Shown in pieces: positions 31,118 through 38,196 of a stretch of DNA of 38,196 nucleotides; the stretch's first letter is position 1, and every line of letters begins with the position of its first letter. Under the pieces are notes generated by a model. The model ran no database searches. It was not told the DNA's origin and saw only the letters and a program-made list of their open reading frames with translations. The DNA is from Vreelandella nanhaiensis (lineage in GTDB: Bacteria > Pseudomonadota > Gammaproteobacteria > Pseudomonadales > Halomonadaceae), in NCBI RefSeq assembly GCF_003990185.1, contig NZ_RZHF01000013.1:1-38196 (forward strand). Reading direction: 5' to 3'. Both the position numbers and the translations under genes were made by a program.

Positions 31118-32974
31118 ATGAAGCACGTAGTAATTCTAAAAAAGAAGAACGTTAATTTACGCTGTGTTTCTCTACCGCTAATGGCTATCGCTTTAACTTT
31201 TGGGCCATTGACTAGCGCGATTGCTCAAACGCTACCTCAAAGCCTTTATTCGCCGGGCAGCGATGATCTGCAAAGTGTCGTGCAAAAGGCGATCTCCACT
31301 AATCCTGAAGTCGAGGCTGCCTGGTCGCGTCTACGTGCCGCAGAAAATGATATCGGCGTGGCTAGAGGTAACTATCTACCCAGTATCGACTTAGCTGCAG
31401 GGGTTGGTCGGGAATCCATCGAAGGTGATGGTCGTGGCAGCTATGAAACTGATTTTGTCGAGCTGACTCTACGCCAAATGATATTTGACGGCTTTGCAAC
31501 CCGCAGCGAAGTTGAGCGGTTGGACAGAGCAGAGTTGGTCACCTATTACGAGCTAATTGGCGCCAGTGAAACGACTGCTCTTGCAGCTACTGAGGCTTAT
31601 CTAGACGTTGCGCGATACCGCGAATTAGTCAGGCTAGCGCAAGAAAACTATGCCCAGCACCAGAAAGTGTATCGGCAAATTGAAGAGCGCACCATGTCAG
31701 GCGCTGGCCGGGGGGTCGATCTTGAGCAAATCAGTGGTCGGCTATCGCTAGCGGAATCAAATTTGATGACCGAAGCGACTAACCTGCATGATGTCACTGC
31801 TCGTTACTTGCGTATTGTTGGTGACTTGCCAGCCCAAAACCTGATTCCTGCCCCCACCTTTGAGGAAGAACTCCCCTCTAGCGTAAGCGAAGCCGTTAAT
31901 TTAGCTTTTGAAGGCAACCCCGATTTTCACGCCGCAATAGAAAATATTAACGTCCAGCGTGCTGAACGAGAAAGTACCCGTGCAGGGTTCATGCCCACTA
32001 TTGATATCCAAGGTAGAACAGGTACCAACAACCAGAATGATGCCATTTCAGGCCGCCGCGATGAGCATAGTATTCAATTAGTAGCGAGCATGAATTTATA
32101 TAACGGCGGTAGTGATCTAGCCGCTTTCCGCGCCGCTAGCGACCGTATTGAAGAAGCCGTTAATCAGCGCGAACTGGCCTGTACAAACGTACGTCAGACC
32201 ACGCAAATTGCTTACAACGATGCTCAGCGTCTTCGTGAACAGCTCACTTATTTAAACCAGCACCGACTCTCTATTGATCGCGTAAGAGGGGCGTATCAAC
32301 AACAGTTCGATATTGGTCAGCGTACTCTTTTAGACGTGTTGGATAGTGAAAATGAGTATTTCGAAGCGAGTCGTGCCTATGCCAATGCGCAATATGACAT
32401 CACCCTAGCCGATGCAAGGACCTTGGCGGCGACGGGCCAGCTAATGAAAACATTAAACATTATGCGTGATGATATGCCTACGTTAGCTGAGCTAGGCAAT
32501 GACGGGGTGGCCATTACGCCAGAGATAGTGTGTCCTGTTGCTGGCCTCGGTGGTTTTAAATTAGAAGATTTTGTGGGTGGTGATTTCACGGCGCCTGCGC
32601 CGACCAGAGCGCCTGATGTCACGCTCTCCACCGATGCACTATTTCCCATCAACAGTGCTGTATTGGGAGCAGACACTCGTGAAGAGCTCGCTAGGTTAGC
32701 CAGTGAGATTATGCAGCGTGATGATATCGCTCGGGTGTTTATAGCTGGTCATGCTGACAATACCGGTACCGATGCAATTAATGATCCTCTCTCACAGCAG
32801 CGTGCTGACAGCGTGGCACGTTTTTTTGTTGAGCAGGGAGTAGAGCGTAGCCTCATGCAAACAGAAGGCTATGGGTCTAAACGGCCAACCGCCACCAACG
32901 ACACTGTTGAAGGGCGCCGCCAGAATCGGCGTGTAGAAGTGACGTTAGAGCGTTTTAACGAGCTAACGACGTAA
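31118..32974 (+). CDS. TolC-family outer-membrane channel fused to an OmpA domain
   Basis: 618-residue secreted protein. A signal peptide ends around residue 36 (SAIAQ). Two outer-membrane efflux (OEP) repeats follow (about 48-450), with FDGFATRSEVERLD and YNGGSDLAAFRAASDR marking equivalent strands, and GQRTLLDVLDSENEYFEASR typical of the family. After a linker comes an OmpA C-terminal domain (about 505-614), with LFPINSAVLG, FIAGHADNTGTDAINDPLSQ and GRRQNRRVEV, which binds peptidoglycan. It is the LapE/AggA-type outer-membrane exit duct for the adhesin downstream. Related loci in Shewanella encode the TolC and OmpA parts as separate genes, as I recall. A hairpin terminator separates it from the ABC exporter gene. 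Confidence 0.93.
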   Translation: MKHVVILKKKNVNLRCVSLPLMAIALTFGPLTSAIAQTLPQSLYSPGSDDLQSVVQKAISTNPEVEAAWSRLRAAENDIGVARGNYLPSIDLAAGVGRESIEGDGRGSYETDFVELTLRQMIFDGFATRSEVERLDRAELVTYYELIGASETTALAATEAYLDVARYRELVRLAQENYAQHQKVYRQIEERTMSGAGRGVDLEQISGRLSLAESNLMTEATNLHDVTARYLRIVGDLPAQNLIPAPTFEEELPSSVSEAVNLAFEGNPDFHAAIENINVQRAERESTRAGFMPTIDIQGRTGTNNQNDAISGRRDEHSIQLVASMNLYNGGSDLAAFRAASDRIEEAVNQRELACTNVRQTTQIAYNDAQRLREQLTYLNQHRLSIDRVRGAYQQQFDIGQRTLLDVLDSENEYFEASRAYANAQYDITLADARTLAATGQLMKTLNIMRDDMPTLAELGNDGVAITPEIVCPVAGLGGFKLEDFVGGDFTAPAPTRAPDVTLSTDALFPINSAVLGADTREELARLASEIMQRDDIARVFIAGHADNTGTDAINDPLSQQRADSVARFFVEQGVERSLMQTEGYGSKRPTATNDTVEGRRQNRRVEVTLERFNELTT

Positions 32975-33064
32975 GCACGCTAGTTGGTATAGAAATGATA
33001 GGTGTTGAAACAATAGGTCTGGATTTGGCACCACCATGTGTTGAGTTTATTTGAATAAACGCTT

Positions 33065-33104
33065 ATGGCACATAGCATTCCAAAATATGCTATGTGCTAT
33101 TTTA
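33065..33104 (+). terminator. Terminator or attenuator between the TolC-OmpA and ABC exporter genes
   Basis: The arm 33065-33078 (GCACATAGCAT at its core) pairs with 33087-33100 (ATGCTATGTGC core) over 14 bp with one G-T pair and an eight-base loop, running straight into TTTTATTG. It has the look of an intrinsic terminator within an otherwise co-directional locus, and could reduce read-through into the exporter genes. Confidence 0.8.
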
Positions 33105-33120
33105 TTGTCAGAGGTGCACA

Positions 33121-35292
33121 TTGTTAGAGCATGATCGAACGTTATCTCGTAATGAGGCATATGATTCTTCATCCAATAACGATGAGCTACTGCGTTGTTT
33201 ACAGGCAGTGGCGAGAATGCACCAGCATGAAATTTCGTCTGAATCGTTAACGGCAGGCTTGCCGTTAGAAGACGGAAAATTGACGCCTTCTGTATTTGCT
33301 CGGGCTGCAGCCCGAGCGGACATGACCGCCAGCATTGTTAAAAGTGGATTGGCCAATCTCAATCCAGAGTTGTTTCCTGTCGTTGTCCTTCTTGAACCCG
33401 GCCGTGCGTGTATCGTCACTGCCATGGATGTAAAGAAAGGGCGTGTGAAAGTTGTCTTCCCCGAACTTAACGAAGCAGAAGTAGAAGTAGGGCTTAACGA
33501 ATTAGCCTATAGCTATTCTGGCGAGTCTATTTACGTACGTCCACGCCTGCGTCTTGATAACAATCCTGAAACTAAGAAAAAGCCGCGCGGACATTGGTTT
33601 TGGGGAGTTATCCAAGAAAACAGGCGACTCTATCGCGATATTATTATTGGCTCGGTAGCAATTAATCTATTTGCCTTGGCGATGCCGCTGTTTGTGCTGA
33701 ATGTGTACGACCGAGTAGTGCCCAATCAAGCGACTGAAACCCTGTGGGTGCTGGCGAGCGGTATTTTTATTGTGCTCTGTTTTGACTTGGCATTGCGGTT
33801 AATGCGCAGTAGCTTCGTTGATCTCGCCGCGAGCCGAGCCGATGTAAAACTATCCTCTTCCATTATGGCAAAAACCTTGGGGCTGCGGCTGGAGGATAGG
33901 CCTGCTTCTACGGGGTCATTCACGTCTACTCTGCAGTCATTTGAGTCGATACGTGCGTTTATTGGTTCCGCGACCATCCTCGGTATTGTTGATCTGCCTT
34001 TTGTACTGCTATTTGCGGCTATCATTGCGTTAATTAACCCATGGCTAGTGTTGCCTGTTTTAGTTGGCATTATATTTGTATTGCTCTATGCCCTGGCAGC
34101 CCAGGGTAAGTTACATGAACTCTCACAAACGACCTGGGAAGTAGGCGCTCAGCGGAATGCTCTGCTGGTCGAATCTGTTTCTCAACTTGAAAATGTAAAA
34201 GCACTGCGTGCTGAAAGCCGTATACAGCGTCACTGGGAAAAGGCCACCGCTTTTCTGTCGCGTACCAGCGCCCAGCTGCGGCTGGTGAGCACCTCCGTTT
34301 CGAACGTGGCGCAATGGGCGCAACATAGTGTGGCGGTTTGCGTCATTATTGTGGGTGTTTATCAAATTATCGAAGGTAATCTTTCTCAAGGCGGGCTTAT
34401 TGCCGCTTATATGCTCTCCTCTCGGGCGATGGCGCCGGTTAGTCAGGCCGCGGCACTGTTAGCTCAGTATCATCAATCCTCAACGGCGTTAGATTCGCTC
34501 AATCAAGTAATGGATAAACGGGTTGAGCGCCATGAAGGAAAAGTGTATGTCGAGAAACCCAGCGTAGCGGGTGATATTCGGCTGGAAAAGGTCACCTTGC
34601 GCTACCCCAATGAAGAGCGCGATGCGCTACGTGATGTATCCATCTCAATTAAAGCCGGTGAAAAAGTCGCCTTACTGGGCCGCATAGGCTGCGGTAAGTC
34701 TTCGCTGAACAAACTGGTGTTAGGCTTCTATCAACCCTCTGCTGGCGCTGTGCTGCTTGATGGTGTTGATATCCGACAAATTGATCCTATACAGCTGCGT
34801 CGACACATTGGCTACGTTCCCCAGGACGTCAGCCTTTTTTCAGGCTCGCTACGCGACAATATTGTCGCGGGCGGGGGCAGTGATCGTCTTCATGATGAAG
34901 CGTTGCTCAACGCCTTGAATGTGGCGGGTCTACAGCCGTTGGTCAATAGCCATCCACGGGGAGTGGATTTAGAAGTAGGGGAGCGTGGGCAGGCATTGTC
35001 GGGAGGTCAAAAACAGTCCGTAGCGATCGCGCGGGCATTAGTCCACGATCCATCCATATTGTTATTGGATGAACCGACAAGCTCGATGGATAACGCGAGT
35101 GAAGAGGCCTTTAAAACCAATCTCCGTAACGTGGCAAAAGGGAAAACAATGCTCGTGGTGACGCATCGTACGTCGCTGCTGTCATTGGTAGATCGCATTA
35201 TCGTTATGGATGGCGGCAAAGTCGTCGCGGATGGCCCCCGCGACACGGTAGTGGAAGCGCTCCGCAAAGGTCAGATTGGGAGGGCTTCCTGA
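33121..35292 (+). CDS. lapB: Type I secretion ABC transporter (LapB-like permease/ATPase)
   Basis: Inner-membrane half of the adhesin exporter. About 723 residues: an N-terminal C39-like domain (about 15-125) that lacks the protease catalytic set and would only bind substrate, a six-helix membrane domain (about 150-440), and an ABC domain with Walker A GRIGCGKS (520-527), signature LSGGQKQSVA near 626, Walker B ILLLDEPTSS and the switch His in VTHRT. The start is uncertain: TTG 33121 has AGAGGTG at 33110-33116, whereas an in-frame GTG at 33094 lies inside the terminator hairpin and lacks a ribosome binding site. Its stop overlaps the adaptor gene by one base (TGATG). Confidence 0.93.
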   Translation: MLEHDRTLSRNEAYDSSSNNDELLRCLQAVARMHQHEISSESLTAGLPLEDGKLTPSVFARAAARADMTASIVKSGLANLNPELFPVVVLLEPGRACIVTAMDVKKGRVKVVFPELNEAEVEVGLNELAYSYSGESIYVRPRLRLDNNPETKKKPRGHWFWGVIQENRRLYRDIIIGSVAINLFALAMPLFVLNVYDRVVPNQATETLWVLASGIFIVLCFDLALRLMRSSFVDLAASRADVKLSSSIMAKTLGLRLEDRPASTGSFTSTLQSFESIRAFIGSATILGIVDLPFVLLFAAIIALINPWLVLPVLVGIIFVLLYALAAQGKLHELSQTTWEVGAQRNALLVESVSQLENVKALRAESRIQRHWEKATAFLSRTSAQLRLVSTSVSNVAQWAQHSVAVCVIIVGVYQIIEGNLSQGGLIAAYMLSSRAMAPVSQAAALLAQYHQSSTALDSLNQVMDKRVERHEGKVYVEKPSVAGDIRLEKVTLRYPNEERDALRDVSISIKAGEKVALLGRIGCGKSSLNKLVLGFYQPSAGAVLLDGVDIRQIDPIQLRRHIGYVPQDVSLFSGSLRDNIVAGGGSDRLHDEALLNALNVAGLQPLVNSHPRGVDLEVGERGQALSGGQKQSVAIARALVHDPSILLLDEPTSSMDNASEEAFKTNLRNVAKGKTMLVVTHRTSLLSLVDRIIVMDGGKVVADGPRDTVVEALRKGQIGRAS

Positions 35293-36722
35293 TGGTTAAA
35301 AAAACAACCAGAACAGCCGAACAAAAAGGCTTTGAGGCTATTGGCAGGTTCTCGGAGAAGGGTAAAAAGCCTTTTCGCCCCTTTATTGACCGCTTGTTCG
35401 CGCGACGCGTCACGTCTGCCCATTTAAATCGGGACTGGGCGAGTGATACCGACTGGGCGCGGTTGCAACAAGAACCCATGCGGGCACGCGTGTTTCTATA
35501 CGGTGTTTGCCTGGCTTTTGTGATGCTTATTATTTGGGCCTGCTTTGCCGAGATTGATGAGGTGACACGTGGGGCGGGACGCGTTATTCCCGCGAGCCAG
35601 CTGCAACGAATTCAGTCTTACGACGGTGGTGTCGTTGAGCAGGTCATGGTGCGTGAGGGCCAAGTAGTCGAGGCGGGTCAAGTATTAATGCAAATTGATC
35701 CGACCCGATTTGTGTCTGATTTCCGTGAAAACCGAGCGCAGAGGTTCGCGTTGCAAGCTAAAGCCGAACGCTTGCGCGCCCTAGTGACCGGCTCTCCATT
35801 TGAACCTGATGAGGAGCTGCGCGAAGAAGTGCCTGCCATCGTGATTCAAGAACGCGAAGTTTATGAGAGTCGACGTGAAGAGTTGCGTGAGCAAGAGAAT
35901 GTACTTAGAGATCGTATTCGTCAGCGACAAGAAGAATTAAGAGAGGCGGTTGCCAAGCGTGATACTGCTCAGCGTGAAGCCAATATGGCAACCCAGGAAC
36001 TTAATCTAACGCGGCCACTGTTGAACTCTGGTGCCGTTTCAGAAGTGGAAGTGTTGCGTTTGCAGCGGGATGTTTCGCGTGCTACCGGTGAGCGTAACCA
36101 GGCCGATGCGGCGGTCTCTCGCCTGCAGGCCGCGGTAGAAGAATCAGAGGGGCAGTTACTAGAGCTTGGTGCAGAGCGCCGAAGCGAGTGGCGTAACGAT
36201 CTCGCTGAAACATTGGGCGATTTAAATGCGCTGCAGCAGTCAGGGACAGGCCTGCAGGATCGAGTGCGGTTGACGGAGATTCGTTCGCCGGTGGATGGGG
36301 TGGTGCAGCGCGTCCATATCAATACGATTGGCGGCGTTGCGCAACCTGGTCAAGAAGTGATTGATATTGTTCCTAGTGACGACCAGCTACTGGTTGAAGC
36401 ACGGATTGCCCCACAAGATATTGCTTTCCTGCATCCCGGCCAAGCCGCCACGATCAAATTGACAGCCTACGACTATGCCATCTATGGAGGGCTGAAGGCT
36501 GAATTGGATCACATTAGTGCCGACACGGTGACGGATGATGATGACAACACTTTCTATATCGTCAGGGTGCGCAGCCTTGCAGAACAAGATGTAGCGGATT
36601 CGCTTCAAGTCATTCCAGGGATGACGGCGCAAGTAGATATCATCACCGGTAAACGAACAATAATGCAGTTTTTGCTTAAACCTATTTTGCGGGCGTGGCG
36701 TGATTCGATGGGGGAGCGGTAA
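35292..36722 (+). CDS. lapC: Type I secretion membrane-fusion protein (LapC/HlyD family)
   Basis: Periplasmic adaptor that links the ABC exporter to the TolC-type channel. The 476-residue product has a basic cytoplasmic N-terminus (1-63), one membrane helix (about 66-86, FLYGVCLAFVMLIIWACFAE), a lipoyl-like part (RIQSYDGGVVEQVMVREGQV near 113), a long Gln/Glu/Arg-rich coiled coil (about 155-320), and a beta-barrel return with LTEIRSPVDGVVQRVHINTI, then HPGQAATIKLTAYDYAIYGG. It overlaps both neighbours by one base. Confidence 0.94.
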   Translation: MVKKTTRTAEQKGFEAIGRFSEKGKKPFRPFIDRLFARRVTSAHLNRDWASDTDWARLQQEPMRARVFLYGVCLAFVMLIIWACFAEIDEVTRGAGRVIPASQLQRIQSYDGGVVEQVMVREGQVVEAGQVLMQIDPTRFVSDFRENRAQRFALQAKAERLRALVTGSPFEPDEELREEVPAIVIQEREVYESRREELREQENVLRDRIRQRQEELREAVAKRDTAQREANMATQELNLTRPLLNSGAVSEVEVLRLQRDVSRATGERNQADAAVSRLQAAVEESEGQLLELGAERRSEWRNDLAETLGDLNALQQSGTGLQDRVRLTEIRSPVDGVVQRVHINTIGGVAQPGQEVIDIVPSDDQLLVEARIAPQDIAFLHPGQAATIKLTAYDYAIYGGLKAELDHISADTVTDDDDNTFYIVRVRSLAEQDVADSLQVIPGMTAQVDIITGKRTIMQFLLKPILRAWRDSMGER

Positions 36723-37348
36723 TGGGACATTGGTTTGTAACATTGGATGCCAGCCTCAAGGCACGCTGGCAAAAGGCGTTTCCCGATGCGCAATCCTCCA
36801 CAGCTGACGTGGTTGAGCAACATGCTAAATCGGGGGATCTTGTATGGATCGCCAGTTCGGTTGCGTCGTGGCCCACATTAACTCAGCGTTTAGTGCCCAT
36901 GGGGCTAACGGTGGTGATTCTTAGCTATTCACCTCACGATAAAGAAGCGCTAAAGGCCTTGGACCTGGGCGCGCGTGGGTATGTACATACACTAGCCGCA
37001 GTGAGTGTGTTGGAGCAGGTCGCTCTTGTCGTTTCCAACCAGGGTATTTGGGTAGGACAGGAGTTACTTGCAAAAGTGATCGGCGGGTCATTTAGAGCGC
37101 TGTCACAGCGTACGGAAGCTCCCGCTAACGATTACGACGACCACCTTGGCGTGCTTACCGAACGCGAGCGAGGCGTCGCATTGGCGGTGGCGCGTGGAGC
37201 GACCAATAAGGAGGTGGCGCGCCAACTTGATATCACCGAGCGCACCGTAAAAGCCCACTTAAGCGCTATTTTCAGAAAATTGTCAGTTCGCGACCGTTTG
37301 CAGTTAATGCTTAAACTCTCATCAACGAATGAACGCGTGGTTTCCTGA
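36722..37348 (+). CDS. LuxR-family regulator with degenerate receiver domain
   Basis: 208 residues: a receiver-like N-terminal domain (about 1-120) and a LuxR-type helix-turn-helix (about 142-200, LTERERGVALAVARGATNKE then ITERTVKAHLSAIFRKL). The receiver lacks the phosphoacceptor: where VxxxD is expected the sequence reads LVWIASSV (Ala44), and the usual Lys after GY is replaced (GYVHT, Thr90). It is therefore probably not controlled by phosphorylation. It overlaps lapC by one base (TAATG) and lies 205 bases before the adhesin, suggesting it regulates this adhesin locus, perhaps like CsgD/VpsT-type regulators. That comparison is inference. Confidence 0.85.
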   Translation: MGHWFVTLDASLKARWQKAFPDAQSSTADVVEQHAKSGDLVWIASSVASWPTLTQRLVPMGLTVVILSYSPHDKEALKALDLGARGYVHTLAAVSVLEQVALVVSNQGIWVGQELLAKVIGGSFRALSQRTEAPANDYDDHLGVLTERERGVALAVARGATNKEVARQLDITERTVKAHLSAIFRKLSVRDRLQLMLKLSSTNERVVS

Positions 37349-37503
37349 GTCTATCAATGCGCTTTTACCAGTGCTATTTCGTAGTCTGATAGAGCGCATA
37401 TCCCTCCTTTTTGACTCAATCTTTCCCATTCTATTTCTGTCCATCGGTACAATATTTTTTTGTAGTTCGCTTATTTAGGATGATGGTATATGCCGCTAAT
37501 TGC

Positions 37504-37521
37504 CTAGTGCTGAGGCGCTAG
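37504..37521 (+). promoter_or_regulatory. Small hairpin in the adhesin leader
   Basis: CTAGTGC (37504-37510) pairs with GCGCTAG (37515-37521), one G-T, around TGAG. It lies 33 bases before the adhesin ATG. The 205-base gap (37349-37553) also has an AT-rich tract and a -10-like TACAAT (37448-37453), probably the adhesin's own promoter, without a good -35. Confidence 0.35.
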
Positions 37522-37553
37522 AAAACGGCTTTTCATTCATTTGGGAGATTTAC

Positions 37554-38196
37554 ATGGCAACTGCAACCATTATTTCTATTACAGGTCAGGCTTGGGCGCG
37601 TGATGAAGCCGGTAACTTGCGTGAGCTGAGTATTGGTGATGTGTTGCAGGAGGGCGAAGTCCTAATTACCTCCAGTAATGGCAGTGTGGAGCTGGATTTT
37701 GCTGATGGTACGGGTCTTAGTCGAGTAGAAGGTGGACAGGAAGTTGCGGTTACTCCCGACTTGGTGAGTGACCTCATTGTTGCCACTGACGCCAGTGCCC
37801 AAGACGATGACTTAGAGGCGTTGCTTGCCGCCCTTGATGACGAAGACGGCGACTTACTCGATCTTCTGGATGCAACCGCTGCTGGCGGCGTGGGTGCCGG
37901 TGGAGGCGGTGGCGGTAGCGATTTTGTTCGCCTTGCCCGTATTACTGAAGAGACAGATTCGCTGAGCTTTGAAACTTCTGGCGGCCTTGAGGACGCGGAG
38001 TTGATTGATTTTGGTGGCGCTCCTGATGCCGAAATAGCAGAAGAGGTTGATACCACCGCCCCGGCGGTCTCGGTCGACCTTGAAGCCGCCACGGGCGATA
38101 TCTACAGCGCCGACGAAATCAGCAACGGCGTTAACGCCACGGTCACGCTCGGCGCAGGCACTGCGGTGGGTGACACCCTGGTGGTCATCGACGGCA
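37554..38196 (+). CDS. Large LapA-type adhesin, N-terminal part (runs off the window)
   Basis: Open reading frame from ATG 37554 (GGGAG at 37543-37547) to the right edge, 214 codons without a stop. Residues 1-105 form a retention module of the LapA type (MATATIISITGQAWARDEAG, then LQEGEVLITSSNGSVELDFA). Next comes DATAAGGVGAGGGGG with T108-A109-A110-G111-G112, the TAAG-type site cut by the LapG protease, then a Gly run. From about 166 a bacterial Ig-like repeat begins (DTTAPAVSVDLEAATGDIYS). The retention module is thought to plug the TolC-type channel so that the adhesin stays on the surface until c-di-GMP falls and LapG cleaves it. LapD and LapG genes are not in the window. Confidence 0.92.
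   Translation, partial: MATATIISITGQAWARDEAGNLRELSIGDVLQEGEVLITSSNGSVELDFADGTGLSRVEGGQEVAVTPDLVSDLIVATDASAQDDDLEALLAALDDEDGDLLDLLDATAAGGVGAGGGGGGSDFVRLARITEETDSLSFETSGGLEDAELIDFGGAPDAEIAEEVDTTAPAVSVDLEAATGDIYSADEISNGVNATVTLGAGTAVGDTLVVIDG

Noticed and set aside
33094..33120. GTG start for the LapB-type exporter
   Set aside because: It lies inside the terminator hairpin and has no ribosome binding site, whereas TTG 33121 has AGAGGTG at a proper distance.
37586..38092. 168-residue minus-strand open frame rich in Ser/Pro
   Set aside because: It is antisense to the adhesin, whose plus-strand frame carries the retention module and protease site. The Ser/Pro-rich product is an artefact of Gly/Asp/Ala codons.

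Overview
The window looks like a chromosomal segment of a moderately halophilic gammaproteobacterium, most likely Halomonas or another member of the Halomonadaceae. This is inferred from content: the conserved tRNA-Leu / rnr-rlmB / rpsF-rpsR-(membrane protein)-rplI / dnaB block, a seven-gene Mrp cation/proton antiporter operon, a PHA regulator of the PhaR type, and ubiquinone-type and LapA-type genes. No insertion sequence, prophage, integrase or CRISPR array was seen. Nearly all genes are intact, with one clear decaying gene (a DCC-family oxidoreductase remnant at 8172-8479).

Layout. Positions 1-41 hold the 5' part of a tRNA-Leu(CAG) on the minus strand, with its promoter. 287-5661 is a translation block: RNase R, RlmB, S6, S18, a multi-pass membrane protein and L9, closed by a strong terminator. 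dnaB (5893-7281) follows, then two small uncharacterised genes and the DCC remnant. hemH (8845-9915) makes heme. 10232-16107 is the complete mrpABCDEFG operon, with start/stop overlaps at most junctions and a textbook terminator. Next come a DASH-family cryptochrome/photolyase, an MltB-type lytic transglycosylase and a periplasmic retropepsin-like protein. rsmE lies convergent to these. phaR, purD, a thioesterase overlapping a phosphoribulokinase, hinT, a Coq7-like protein with altered metal ligands, and a 52-residue DUF1328 membrane protein follow on the plus strand.

25486-29637 is a minus-strand group: ettA, a 68-residue acidic protein, a short LOV photoreceptor and an MFS transporter. A SelT/SelW-like protein and an EamA transporter then run on the plus strand as an overlapping pair.

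31118 to the right edge is a biofilm-adhesin export locus of the Lap type: a TolC-like outer-membrane channel fused to an OmpA peptidoglycan-binding domain, a LapB-type ABC exporter, a LapC-type adaptor, a LuxR-type regulator with a degenerate receiver, and the start of the adhesin itself. The adhesin begins with a retention module and a TAAGG motif of the kind cleaved by the LapG protease, and runs out of the window.

Most worth a second look: the Coq7-like protein missing or displacing four of six diiron ligands; the adhesin locus with its TolC-OmpA fusion, internal terminator and embedded pseudo-receiver regulator; the short LOV protein sharing a neighbourhood with a DASH cryptochrome; and several long perfect inverted repeats in intergenic DNA.
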